Below, piece after piece: positions 18,072 to 26,426 of a DNA stretch of 64,000 nucleotides. Position 1 is the first letter of the stretch, and the number at the start of each line of letters is the position of its first letter. This DNA is from Myxococcus qinghaiensis (GTDB taxonomy: Bacteria; Myxococcota; Myxococcia; Myxococcales; Myxococcaceae). Where the stretch lies: positions 124,001 to 188,000 of the forward strand of contig NZ_JAKCFA010000006.1 in the NCBI RefSeq assembly GCF_024198215.1. Reading direction: 5' to 3'. The notes below the pieces were generated by a model. The model was not told where the DNA came from. It worked only from the letters and a program-made list of their open reading frames with translations, and ran no database searches. The translations under genes and the position numbers were made by a program.

Positions 18072-18746
18072 TCAGGGCCCCAGCCCGACCCAGACCTCGC
18101 CGTCCTCGAAGAACTCCTTCTTCCAGATGGGCACGTCCTGCTTGAGCCGTTCAATCGCGTGCTCACAGCCCCGGAACGCTTCCTTGCGATGCGGGGCCGC
18201 GGCGGCGATGACCACCGCCAGCTCTCCGGGCACCAGCGTGCCCACGCGGTGGACAATCGCCAGCCGCACGCCCGGCCACTGCGCCGTGGCCTCCGCGCCA
18301 ATCTCCGCCAGCTTCTTCTCCGCCATGGGCGCGTAGGCCTCGTACTCCAGCCGCAGCACGCGCCGCCCCTTCGTCTGGTCGCGCACGGAGCCGCTGAACG
18401 TCACCAGCCCGCCGTACGAATCACCGCCAACCGCCTCCACCACCTCGTCCAGCCGCAACGGCCGGTCCACCACCCGGAACAGTCCGGGCGAGCCACCCGC
18501 CACGGGAGGAATCAGCGCCACCTCCGCGCCCGCGCGCACCGGCGCCTCCGCGCTCACGAACTCCTGGTCCACCGCCACGCGCAGGTGCGGCAACAGCACC
18601 GCGAGCCCTGGATGCGCCGTCGCGAGCAACCCGAGCACGTCCTTCACCGTCGCGCCCTCGGGCACCTCCACGGACTCACGCGCCCTTCCCGTCCGCTCAC
18701 GCGCGGCGGCGAAGTACAGCACCGTGACGCTGCCCCCCGCACTCAC
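18072..18746 (-). CDS. Fused molybdopterin synthase: MoaD small subunit joined to MoaE large subunit
   Basis: Makes the dithiolene of molybdopterin from cyclic pyranopterin monophosphate. I chose GTG 18746, which overlaps the preceding stop as GTGA; a TTG at 18752 is the alternative. 224 residues. Residues 1-85 are MoaD-like (ubiquitin fold, 'VTVLYFAAARERTGR', ending 'LIPPVAGG'). Residues 89-224 are MoaE ('FRVVDRPLRLDEVV', 'GGLVTFSGSVRDQTKG', 'LEYEAYAPMAEKK', 'IVHRVGTLVPGE', 'DVPIWKKEFFEDGEVWV' with the conserved Lys pair). The MoaD Gly-Gly that must carry the thiocarboxylate is internal, so cleavage or another sulphur donor is needed. It is the last gene of a four-gene train of surface proteins. 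Confidence 0.92.
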   Translation of the reverse strand: MSAGGSVTVLYFAAARERTGRARESVEVPEGATVKDVLGLLATAHPGLAVLLPHLRVAVDQEFVSAEAPVRAGAEVALIPPVAGGSPGLFRVVDRPLRLDEVVEAVGGDSYGGLVTFSGSVRDQTKGRRVLRLEYEAYAPMAEKKLAEIGAEATAQWPGVRLAIVHRVGTLVPGELAVVIAAAAPHRKEAFRGCEHAIERLKQDVPIWKKEFFEDGEVWVGLGP

Positions 18747-20608
18747 TGCCAACCTCGTCCCGTCCGCGCATCCTCGCGAAGCCGCAGCTCGCCCTTGAGC
18801 CGCGCGCCCCCTTCGGCGAGCGAGAAGTCCAGGAAGGCCGAGTCCAGCGGGGTGACGCCCTCCAGCACCGCCTTGACGAGCGCCTGGGCGGACGCGAGCC
18901 GCTCCGGCGACACCCCGGGCACGGACTGCTGCGCGTCCAGGTCCGCGCGGAGCTGGCCCAGGTCCGCCATCACCGCCGTGTGCCCGGCGCCGAACGCCTC
19001 ACCGCCCAGCCGCTCGCGCAGGGCACGGCCCACGTCGCCACGCGGCCGGCCGTCCAGCGACTCGCCCGCGACGAGCGTCGCCCGGTCCGGCCCCACCTTC
19101 AGCTCGAGGGGATACCCCCGCATCATCGTCCGGTAGACCTTGCCTCCGGGGACCTTCTCCGCACTGAAGCGCAGCGACGTGCCCTCCAGCCGCGCATCGA
19201 GCAGCCGCAGCACCGGCTCCGCCGACGTGAGGCCCGCGTCGATGAGCAGCGTGCCCTTGGGTTCCGGGCGCTGCTTCTGGACGAAGTTGCGCAGGAACGC
19301 GGGCGCGTCGAAGTACACCAGCATGGCCACGTCGCCGCGCAGCGCCTTCAAGAGCGCCTCCGCGTCCAGCCCCCGCGAGCGCCAGCGCTCCACGGTGCGC
19401 TCCCGGTGCGGCGAACCCGGCGCGCCGAACACCAGCTTCGCCAGCTCCTCCGGAGGCACGGAGAGCTGCGCGGCGGCCACCGGCCCCAGCGCGCTGTCCC
19501 GAAGCAGCGCCGACGCGGGAGCATCCGCGCCCTGCAACAACGGCCGCGTGGACGACAGGAAGCCATCCAACGACAGGCGCTCCGGCTGCACCGTCACCGA
19601 CGCGAAGAACCCACGCACCGGCCCCGCCTCCTCCCCTTCCTCGTCCCGCTGCAGCGCGCCCGAGTACAGGTAGACATTGCCCTCGGCCACCTTCGGCCGC
19701 AGCTCCGTCAGCAGCGTGGCCTCGGAGAGCCCGGGGCCGGACAGGCCCTTCACCGCGCGGCGCGCCACCTCCACGTCGCCCACCACCGCCGGAGCCTCCT
19801 CGGCCTGGGCCAGCACCTCCAGCGTCTCGCCCGGCTCGGGCTCCGCGTCGTCATCCGCGCTGTCCGGAATCGCGAGGTACAGATAGCCCCGGTCGACGAA
19901 TAGCAGCATCGCCGCGCTGGAGTCCAGGGGCATCACGCGCATGGCGCCGTCCCCGGTGGGAGTCACGTCGTGCCCCACGCCCTCCAGCTCCTTCGCCACC
20001 GCCGCCAGCGCCGCCTCGGGCTCCGTCACGCCCAGGAGCGCCACCACGCCGTCGAACGCGGGCACCATGAAGAGGCCAAAGCCCTCCTCGGGGTCCACCA
20101 CGCTGCCGGAGCCGTTGGTCAGGCTGCTCAGCACGAGCGACACCAGCGGAGCCTCCCGCAGCGCCTGCTCCGCGTCGTCGGGGCCGACGAGCCGCTCGTA
20201 GAAGTCCACCAGCGGCTCCACGTTTCCCTGCAGCCGGGGCACCCACAAGAGCGAGCGCGCATCCGAAGGCACCGCGCGCAGCAGCGGACGCGGCACCACG
20301 GTGAGCCGCACGGTGCCGACCTCCTGGCCCTCGTGCAGCGCCCGAACCGTGTACGTGCCCGCGCGCGCGAAGGCATGCGACAGCCGCGTGCCCTGCGACG
20401 CGGGCGTCCCGTCACCGGGCTCCCAGGTGAGGGCCTGCGCCCCCGCCTCGCCCGAGCCCAGCTCCACGGGCACGCCCGCTTCCACGGTGCGGTCCGCGCC
20501 CAGGTCCGCCCGGACGACGCGCCGGCAACCGGAGGCCCAGGGGCCCACGGCGACCATCAAGAGGAGGAGCGCGACGAACGGGCGGAAGGAGCGCGGAAAA
20601 AGCGGCAT
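18743..20608 (-). CDS. Large lipoprotein with N-terminal PKD-like domain
   Basis: 621 residues with a lipoprotein signal (FVALLLLMVAVGPWASGC). A PKD/Ig-like domain follows (about 30-110: 'ADRTVEAGVPVELGSGE', 'LTWEPGDGTPASQGTRL', 'HAFARAGTYTVRA'). The long remainder contains 'AVPSDARSLLWVPRLQGNVE' and 'DSSAAMLLFVDRGYLYLA' segments that look like DUF3352-type 'protein of unknown function' repeats seen in envelope proteins; I cannot confirm this. No enzyme motif. It overlaps the MoaD-MoaE start and begins six bases after the outer-membrane barrel gene, so all are probably one transcript. Confidence 0.78.
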   Translation of the reverse strand: MPLFPRSFRPFVALLLLMVAVGPWASGCRRVVRADLGADRTVEAGVPVELGSGEAGAQALTWEPGDGTPASQGTRLSHAFARAGTYTVRALHEGQEVGTVRLTVVPRPLLRAVPSDARSLLWVPRLQGNVEPLVDFYERLVGPDDAEQALREAPLVSLVLSSLTNGSGSVVDPEEGFGLFMVPAFDGVVALLGVTEPEAALAAVAKELEGVGHDVTPTGDGAMRVMPLDSSAAMLLFVDRGYLYLAIPDSADDDAEPEPGETLEVLAQAEEAPAVVGDVEVARRAVKGLSGPGLSEATLLTELRPKVAEGNVYLYSGALQRDEEGEEAGPVRGFFASVTVQPERLSLDGFLSSTRPLLQGADAPASALLRDSALGPVAAAQLSVPPEELAKLVFGAPGSPHRERTVERWRSRGLDAEALLKALRGDVAMLVYFDAPAFLRNFVQKQRPEPKGTLLIDAGLTSAEPVLRLLDARLEGTSLRFSAEKVPGGKVYRTMMRGYPLELKVGPDRATLVAGESLDGRPRGDVGRALRERLGGEAFGAGHTAVMADLGQLRADLDAQQSVPGVSPERLASAQALVKAVLEGVTPLDSAFLDFSLAEGGARLKGELRLREDARTGRGWQ

Positions 20609-20614
20609 CCGCCG

Positions 20615-21343
20615 CTAATAGTCCAGCGCGAGTCCGAACATCCAGCGTCGGCTGGAGAGCACGAAGCCCGGCTTGCCGAAATTGTCCACATCCGAGTAGG
20701 TGTACTCGGCGAACAGGTAGCTGTGGTTGATGCCCAGCCCGGAGTCGAAGTCGCGCGCGAAGCGCGGCTGCAGCACGTCCAGCAGGAAGGACACCCCGCC
20801 CGTCGCGCCCCAGCCCCACTTGCCGCCCTTGGCGGGGATGCCGTCGACCACTTCGTCGTCGGTGCCCTTCGTCACCCACCACGGCGAATAGATGAGGCCC
20901 AGCTTGCCGTACGGCACCAGCGGGATTCCCCACTCGAAGGCGGCGTAGTCGAACTTGTAGAAGAGGTTGAGCCCGAGCGGCACGACCTTCAGCGCCGTCT
21001 GCTCCGCCGCGTCGACTCCGCTCTCGAGCTTCGCCGCCGCGTACTTCTCTCCGTAGCCGGCCGACACACCCACGCCCGCGGTGCCGATGCCCTGGTAGAA
21101 ATAGCGCTGCAGCTCCAGCTCCACGAGCAGGAGTGACGAATCACCGAACGTGTCCTTGAACGGCGTCTTCCCGTTGAGCGCCTTCTCGTCGTCCAACAAC
21201 GGCTTGTAGCCGCCCACACGGACGATGATGCCGCCGCTGCGAGGCGACTCGAACTGCTCGGTCGACACCACTCCGACGTCCTGCGCCCATGCCGGCAGCG
21301 CCGCGACCATCATGGCCACACTCACGGCCCATGCCCGACTCAT
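20615..21343 (-). CDS. Outer membrane beta-barrel protein (resembles the MXAN_2562-type family)
   Basis: 242 residues; ATG 21343 overlaps the upstream stop (ATGA). A Sec signal (MSRAWAVSVAMMVAALPAWA) precedes alternating amphipathic strands such as 'GGIIVRVGGYKPLLDD', 'LLLVELELQRYFYQGIG', 'LGLNLFYKFDYAAFEWG' and 'SYLFAEYTYSDVDNFG', ending in 'RRWMFGLALDY', an aromatic C terminus suited to barrel insertion. From memory, NCBI names a myxobacterial family MXAN_2562 for such barrels that sit beside an MXYO-CTERM protein, which is the case here. Role unknown. Confidence 0.78.
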   Translation of the reverse strand: MSRAWAVSVAMMVAALPAWAQDVGVVSTEQFESPRSGGIIVRVGGYKPLLDDEKALNGKTPFKDTFGDSSLLLVELELQRYFYQGIGTAGVGVSAGYGEKYAAAKLESGVDAAEQTALKVVPLGLNLFYKFDYAAFEWGIPLVPYGKLGLIYSPWWVTKGTDDEVVDGIPAKGGKWGWGATGGVSFLLDVLQPRFARDFDSGLGINHSYLFAEYTYSDVDNFGKPGFVLSSRRWMFGLALDY

Positions 21344-22263
21344 GACAGCTTCCTCCTCGACATCATCCAGAACCCCAGGGCCGCCACCACCGCGCCCAGC
21401 GCGAGCCCACCACCGCCCGCTCCACACCCGCCCGTCTCCTGACCACCCGCCTCGCGATAGGCCGCGTAGAACCCGTTGCTCGGAATCGGCTCGCCGGTCG
21501 CGAGGGTCGACGGATCGCTCTGATTGCCCGCCTTGTCGATGGCATAGGCGAACACGCCGTACAGCTTGCCGTTCTCCAAGCCTTCCATCCGGAACACCGT
21601 GTTATCGGTGGTCTGGACCTTCGACACCTTCTCTGCGCCTGCGGTGGGCGTGCCGCCGTCGTCTCCGCTCTGCACGAGCTCCACCACCTGCACCTTCATC
21701 TGCGACGTGTCACCAGGCACCGTCACACTGACGCTCAGCGCGCTGTCCAGCCCCGTCACGGTCGGAACCGCTGGCGCCAGGGGAGCGACCGGGTCCAGGG
21801 TGAAGACGATGGTCGGCGTGCCGACGCCGGAGGCCGTATCGTCACAGGCCAGAAGCGAGTCCTGCTTCTTCGTCGACGCACAGACCCTGTAGCTCTTGTT
21901 CGTCGCCTGGGTGTCGCAAGAAAGGTTGGGGGTCGCGGCGAGCGCGTCGCTCATCTTCAGTTCGAGCGTGCCGGACAGGGTCGTCGTGTTGTTTTGGGGC
22001 ACCTCCTCGGAATCGAGCACCAGGTCCCCATCTCCCGGATCCCCCGAACAGTTGCTGTCCGACGACAGCCAGAAGACGAGCGAGCTGCACGGAAGAGTCC
22101 CCGTCCTCGACCAGGTGACGGTCCTTGTGTCGCCACAGGTGGCTTTGGAGACAACGATTTCGGTGCCCTGGGAGGCGCCGGGGACTGCGAAGTTCACGAC
22201 CGGGGCCGTCTGCCCCAGGGCGGTCGACGCGAAGAGCAAGAGCACGGCGAATGTGAGGCGCAT
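21340..22263 (-). CDS. MYXO-CTERM-anchored surface protein (resembles the MXAN_2561-type family)
   Basis: 307 residues from ATG 22263. A signal peptide (MRLTFAVLLLFASTALG) leads into an extracellular region with six or more cysteines and a fibronectin-like domain ('APAVPTVTGLDSALSVSVTV' to 'NGKLYGVFAYAIDKAGNQSD'). The end, 'GGCGAGGGGLALGAVV' followed by a helix and SRRKLS, has the Gly-Cys, hydrophobic and Arg parts of a MYXO-CTERM sorting signal. It is the first gene of the train that continues with the barrel, the PKD lipoprotein and MoaD-MoaE. The barrel and anchored protein may work as a surface pair. Confidence 0.8.
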   Translation of the reverse strand: MRLTFAVLLLFASTALGQTAPVVNFAVPGASQGTEIVVSKATCGDTRTVTWSRTGTLPCSSLVFWLSSDSNCSGDPGDGDLVLDSEEVPQNNTTTLSGTLELKMSDALAATPNLSCDTQATNKSYRVCASTKKQDSLLACDDTASGVGTPTIVFTLDPVAPLAPAVPTVTGLDSALSVSVTVPGDTSQMKVQVVELVQSGDDGGTPTAGAEKVSKVQTTDNTVFRMEGLENGKLYGVFAYAIDKAGNQSDPSTLATGEPIPSNGFYAAYREAGGQETGGCGAGGGGLALGAVVAALGFWMMSRRKLS

Positions 22264-22389
22264 GGGTAAACCGCAGGCTAGCAAGCGGGAGGCCACACTC
22301 AAATCGTTCCCGCATGCCTACTTTTGGCCCTCGCGGGCCGTCCTGGAGAGCCAAACAGGCAGGACGGCCGCGGCCCTTGTGCCAATTTG

Positions 22390-23421
22390 TCAGACGGCGC
22401 GCTCAGCCAGCTTGAGGCCGGCCTCCACCAGGTTGAGGGCGGCGCCCCGGGTGGCGTTGTCCACGGCGGCGAAGAGCGTCACCCACTCCGGGGCCTGGGG
22501 GAAGGCGCGCACCCGGCCCACGTGCACCGTGGGGTCCGACGTGACGAGCATGGGCATGGGGTAGATGCGCTCACCGGGGGTGTCCAGCACCTTGAGGGCG
22601 GGCGACGTCTTCAGGGCCGCGCGCACCTGCTCCACCGGGCCCGCCTTCTTGAGCTGCACGTTGAGGGTGAGGCCGTGGCCGTAGAAGCTGGGCACCTGCA
22701 CCGCGGTGCCGGCGAGCACGGGCGCATCCCCCCGCGTCGTCGCGAACAGCCGCGCGGCCTCCAGCGTCCAGCCGCCCTCCTCCTCCGTCCACGGAGAGCC
22801 CACCATGAAGCCGCCCACCTGCGGCACCAGGTTGTAGCCCACGCGGTGCGGGAAGACGCTCGGGTCCGGCTCGCGCCCGGACATCAAATCCGCGGTCTGC
22901 TTCTCCAGCTCCGCCACGCCGCGCACGCCCGCGCTGGACACGCTCATCATCGCCGTCACCTGCGCGCGCACCACGCCGAAGGCCCGACGCAAGGGCTCGA
23001 TGACGTGCACGGAGGCCGTCGTCACCGCGCTGGGCAGGCACACCATGCGCCCCTTCATCGTCGCGCCCAACAGCTCCGTGTTGAAGCCCGGCAGCACCAG
23101 CGGGACGTTGCCGTCTCCGCGAAAGGCGGAGCTGACATCCACCACCCACGCGCCCGCGGCCTGCGCGGCCGGAGCCAGCGTGCGGGACGCCTCCGCGGGC
23201 GTGGCCAGCAGCACCAGGCCCATGCCCCGGAAGGCCTCGGGCACGGCGCGCTCCACGTCCAGCGAGTCCTCGCCGTACTCCACCGACAGGCCCTTCGAGC
23301 GCTCGGAGCCGAAGGCATGCACCTGCTCCGCGGGCACGTCGCGCGCGTGCAGCGCGGCCAACACCTCACGGCCCACCACGCCCGTGGCGCCCACCACGGC
23401 AATCTTGAAATCGTCTTTCAT
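22390..23421 (-). CDS. usg: Aspartate-semialdehyde dehydrogenase homologue lacking the catalytic cysteine (USG-1-like)
   Basis: 343 residues from ATG 23421. It has the NADP-binding start 'IAVVGATGVVGREVLAAL', the 'FGSERSKG' phosphate loop, 'DVSSAFRGDGNVPLVLPGFN' and the C-terminal dimerisation half. True Asd enzymes carry the nucleophile in PNCST. Here the aligned segment is P130-SAVT, so Asn becomes Ser and Cys becomes Ala; the only nearby Cys is residue 128. The downstream general-base region reads 'VPSFYGHGLTLNV', keeping the His. Usg-1 proteins of gamma-proteobacteria are known Asd relatives without the cysteine. So Asd activity should not be assumed; function unknown. It follows tsaB by 44 bases. 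Confidence 0.82.
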   Translation of the reverse strand: MKDDFKIAVVGATGVVGREVLAALHARDVPAEQVHAFGSERSKGLSVEYGEDSLDVERAVPEAFRGMGLVLLATPAEASRTLAPAAQAAGAWVVDVSSAFRGDGNVPLVLPGFNTELLGATMKGRMVCLPSAVTTASVHVIEPLRRAFGVVRAQVTAMMSVSSAGVRGVAELEKQTADLMSGREPDPSVFPHRVGYNLVPQVGGFMVGSPWTEEEGGWTLEAARLFATTRGDAPVLAGTAVQVPSFYGHGLTLNVQLKKAGPVEQVRAALKTSPALKVLDTPGERIYPMPMLVTSDPTVHVGRVRAFPQAPEWVTLFAAVDNATRGAALNLVEAGLKLAERAV

Positions 23422-23465
23422 CGCGCGTCCTTTGGCATCGCCCGAGCGCGTGAGCGCCGGACGCT

Positions 23466-24203
23466 TCAGTCGTCCTTCAACCGCGCCGTGGGCACCGGCC
23501 CCGGCAGCGGAGGGAACTTGGGGTTTCGCTCCGGCTCGGAGGCGCGCACGTAGTGCGGCTCCATGGCGAAGAGCGCCTCCAGCGAGAACGTCTCCGGCAT
23601 GCGCGCAAGCCGCGTCAGCTCCACCGCCGAGGGGAACTCCGCCCCCGAAAGCAGTCGCTCCGGCGCCACGCCGTGGGACACCAGCGCCGCGCGGTAGTCC
23701 ACCAACGCCGGCCCCAGCGCCACCGCCCGGGGCTCCTCGGCCATGCGCGCGGCCACGTCCTTGGGCGACATGGCCGTCTCCGGCTCCAGCGCCTCCACGG
23801 TGGTGCCGCGCCGGACGTAGGCGCCCAGGTACAGGTCGTCCTTGCGCGCCACCGCGAGGCAATACAGCGGCACGTCCTCCGGGCCCTCCAGCGCCACGGC
23901 CGCCAGCGAGGACGCGCCGGCCACCTTGAGGCCCGTCGCGTACGCCAGCGACTTCACCGTGGCCAGGCCGATGCGCAGCCCCGTGAAGGAGCCGGGGCCC
24001 AGGCCCACCACGAGCCCCTCCAGCTCCGCCAGCTTGAGGCCATGACGGGCCAGCAACTCACCGACGACACCGGGCAGGGCCTCGCTCTGCTTCACGGGCG
24101 GGCGCACCACGGAGTGCTCCACCGCGCGCACGGCGCCGTCCGGACCGCGCTCCACCAGGGCGAGCGACATCGTCAGCGTGGAGGTGTCCAGCGCGAGGAA
24201 CAT
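23466..24203 (-). CDS. tsaB: tRNA threonylcarbamoyladenosine biosynthesis protein TsaB
   Basis: 245 residues. TsaB is the inactive-kinase partner that with TsaD and TsaE transfers threonylcarbamoyl to A37 of ANN-decoding tRNAs. It has the family start 'MFLALDTSTLTMSLALVE', the 'VVGLGPGSFTGLRIGLATVK' region that forms the TsaD interface, and 'VAGASSLAAVAL'. The usual zinc motif of TsaD is absent, as expected. TsaD and TsaE are not in the window. It is 9 bases downstream of the rlpA-like gene in the same direction. Confidence 0.92.
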   Translation of the reverse strand: MFLALDTSTLTMSLALVERGPDGAVRAVEHSVVRPPVKQSEALPGVVGELLARHGLKLAELEGLVVGLGPGSFTGLRIGLATVKSLAYATGLKVAGASSLAAVALEGPEDVPLYCLAVARKDDLYLGAYVRRGTTVEALEPETAMSPKDVAARMAEEPRAVALGPALVDYRAALVSHGVAPERLLSGAEFPSAVELTRLARMPETFSLEALFAMEPHYVRASEPERNPKFPPLPGPVPTARLKDD

Positions 24204-24212
24204 GGGCGCTCC

Positions 24213-24695
24213 CTACACCGGCGCGGCCCACATTGCGCGGGGAATCTCCGACACGGCGTCCTTGCAGCGATACAGCCGCACGCGCACCACGCCCTTGTCC
24301 AACATGCCCAGCTTGGAGGCGGCGGCCTTCGAGACGTCGATGATGCGCCCGTCCACGTACGGCCCCCGGTCATTCACGCGGACCTGCACGGAGCGGCCGT
24401 TCTCCATGTTCACCACGCGCAGGCACGCACCGAAGCGCTCCTTGCGGTGCGCGGCCGTCAGCTCGTTCTGGTTGAAGCGCTCCCCGCTCGCGGTGGGACG
24501 GCCGTGCAGCCCCGGGCCGTAGAACGAGGCCAGCCCCTCGCCCACGTAGGAGCGCGGCATCTGCTCGCGCCTCGTCACGCCCGGAGACGACGGCGAGGGG
24601 TTCGACTCCTCGCGCGAGTCCGGCTTCGCCGCGCGCGACGCGCAGCCGGTGGCAAGGCCCAGCGCCAGCAGGATGACGACGGTGCTCGCGCGCAT
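24213..24695 (-). CDS. RlpA-family septal-ring lipoprotein (double-psi beta-barrel)
   Basis: 160 residues. Lipoprotein signal ending LATGC (Cys18), a Ser/Pro-rich linker, and a DPBB domain with 'GLASFYGPGLHGRPTASGE', 'LTAAHRKERFGACLRVV', 'VQVRVNDRGPYVDGRIIDVS' and 'AASKLGMLDKGVVRV'. The conserved His and Asp of RlpA lytic transglycosylases are present (H in TAAHR, D in NDRGPY). It lacks the SPOR domain that directs E. coli-type RlpA to denuded glycans. AGAGGA precedes ATG 24695. It lies 9 bases after the RseP gene, so it is envelope-linked by operon as well as by fold. Confidence 0.88.
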   Translation of the reverse strand: MRASTVVILLALGLATGCASRAAKPDSREESNPSPSSPGVTRREQMPRSYVGEGLASFYGPGLHGRPTASGERFNQNELTAAHRKERFGACLRVVNMENGRSVQVRVNDRGPYVDGRIIDVSKAAASKLGMLDKGVVRVRLYRCKDAVSEIPRAMWAAPV

Positions 24696-24704
24696 GGGTC
24701 CTCT

Positions 24705-26342
24705 CTAGCGGGTGATGTCGTTGGTGAAGACCAGGAGCATCAACAGGATGAGCAGCGCCAGGCCCACCATGTTTGCGGCCTCGCGCACGCGCACCGGAAT
24801 GGGGCGGCGGCGGATGCCCTCCCACGCGGCGGACAGCAGCGCGAACCCGTCCAGCACGGGGATGGGCAACAGGTTCATCACCCCCAGGTTGATGGAGATG
24901 ATGGCCATCAGGTTGAGGAAGGAGTCCAGCCCCTGCTCCGCGCTGCGGGCCGCCAGCTGGTACATCATGATGGGCCCGCCCACCGTGCTCAGCGGCACGT
25001 CGCGGGTGATGAGCCCCCCGAGCACCTTCACCATCTGCCCGACAATCTTCGGCACGACGACGGCCGCCTGCTTCAGCGCCGCCGCGGGCCCCAGGTGCAC
25101 CGTCACCTCGTCCGCCTTGGCCACATCCGCGTCCACCAGCGTCCAGCCGCGCGCGCCCAGGGCCAGCTTGGAGAGCTGCTGCCCCATGGCGTCCTCCACC
25201 ATCAGCGGCGCCTGCGAAATCGTCTGCGTGTGCTCTCCGTCCGCGCTCCGCCACGTCAGCGAGAAGGGCTTGGCCTCGGCGCCGCTGAGCTTCACCTCCA
25301 GCAGCCGGAAGGACGCGAGCGCCTCGCCGTCGAGCGAGATGATGCGGTCACCCTGCTTGAGCCCGGCCTTCTCGGCCGCGCTGCCGGGCATCACCATCGC
25401 CACGTACTGGTCCGCCGGCTCCGCGCCCAGCGCCGCCAGGCCCGCGCCGGGCTGACGCGGCACCGTCACCTCCACCACCCGGGCCACCTGCCCCTGCACC
25501 ACGCCCGCCGCCACGGTGTCCATGCGTCGCACCACGACCTTGAGCGGCTCGCCCTCCGGGTGCCGGCCCAGCTCCTGGTACAGCCGCGCCTCGTCCGGGA
25601 CGCTGGCGCCGTTGACGCTCAGCACGCGGTCGAACGTGCGCAGTCCCGCGGTCTCCGCCACGGAACCCGGGGGCACGCCCACCAGCGGCGGCTTGGCCAG
25701 CGGCAGCACACCGATGAGGCCCCGCTCCACCGTGTCGATGGGCGACGTCTCCGTGTTCTTGATGGGCTTCACCGTCAACGTCACCGGCTGGCCGTCGCGC
25801 TCCACGACGATGGGAATCGCCCGCTCGAAGCGCCCGACGAAGGTGTCCCGCATGTCGTCGAAGGTGCGCACCGACTCGCCCTCCACGGACAGCACCCGGT
25901 CTCCGGGGCGCATGCCGGCGGCGGCGGCGGGCATTCCGGGCTCCACGTAGCCCACCAGGGTGGACGTGGCCTGGTGCGGGCCGAGGAACACGAAGAAATA
26001 GACGATGACGGGGAAGATGAGGTTGAAGGCCGGCCCCGCCAGGACGATGAGGCCGCGCTTCCAGGGGGGCTGGGCCAGAAAACCGCGCTTGGCCTCCTCC
26101 GGGCTCAGCTCTTCATGGGGCAGGTCCCCCGCCATCTTCACGAAGCCGCCCAGGGGCAGGATGGCGATCTGATACTCCGTCTCGCCCTTCACGAAGCCGA
26201 TGAGCTTGGGCCCGAAGCCGATGGAGAACTTGAGGACCTTCACCCCGCAGGCTTTCGCCACGAGGAAATGGCCGAGCTCGTGCACTGTCACGAGCACGCC
26301 AAGCAGGAGGATGAAGAACCCCAGGTTCTGAAGTGAGGGCAT
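24705..26342 (-). CDS. rseP: RseP-like site-2 zinc metalloprotease
   Basis: 545 residues from ATG 26342. HELGH is at residues 21-25 and the 'FSIGFGPKLIGF' and 'EYQIAILPLGGFVKMAG' segments match RseP. At least two PDZ domains can be seen ('VEPGMPAAAAGMRPGDRVLS' and 'MVMPGSAAEKAGLKQGDRII'), with a further degenerate one between ('VPPGSVAETAGLRTFDRVLS'). The C-terminal membrane part has 'GVMNLLPIPVLDGFALL' with the third zinc ligand. RseP enzymes cut anti-sigma factors and signal-peptide remnants in the membrane. Position after uppS-cdsA is the standard one, except that dxr is missing between them. Confidence 0.95.
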   Translation of the reverse strand: MPSLQNLGFFILLLGVLVTVHELGHFLVAKACGVKVLKFSIGFGPKLIGFVKGETEYQIAILPLGGFVKMAGDLPHEELSPEEAKRGFLAQPPWKRGLIVLAGPAFNLIFPVIVYFFVFLGPHQATSTLVGYVEPGMPAAAAGMRPGDRVLSVEGESVRTFDDMRDTFVGRFERAIPIVVERDGQPVTLTVKPIKNTETSPIDTVERGLIGVLPLAKPPLVGVPPGSVAETAGLRTFDRVLSVNGASVPDEARLYQELGRHPEGEPLKVVVRRMDTVAAGVVQGQVARVVEVTVPRQPGAGLAALGAEPADQYVAMVMPGSAAEKAGLKQGDRIISLDGEALASFRLLEVKLSGAEAKPFSLTWRSADGEHTQTISQAPLMVEDAMGQQLSKLALGARGWTLVDADVAKADEVTVHLGPAAALKQAAVVVPKIVGQMVKVLGGLITRDVPLSTVGGPIMMYQLAARSAEQGLDSFLNLMAIISINLGVMNLLPIPVLDGFALLSAAWEGIRRRPIPVRVREAANMVGLALLILLMLLVFTNDITR

Positions 26343-26426
26343 GGCGGCAACAGTAATCGTGAGCCCCCGGACGGACAACGCACATCCGGGCCCGCCAGCC
26401 AGGCGGGCGAGCGAAATCTCACGATT

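Noticed and set aside
22390-23421. Calling this gene asd
   Set aside because: The catalytic Cys is replaced, so the standard enzyme name is not supported.
23553-26336. Long plus-strand frame of 927 residues
   Set aside because: His/Arg/Gln-rich shadow of tsaB, rlpA and rseP, all with clear motifs on the minus strand.
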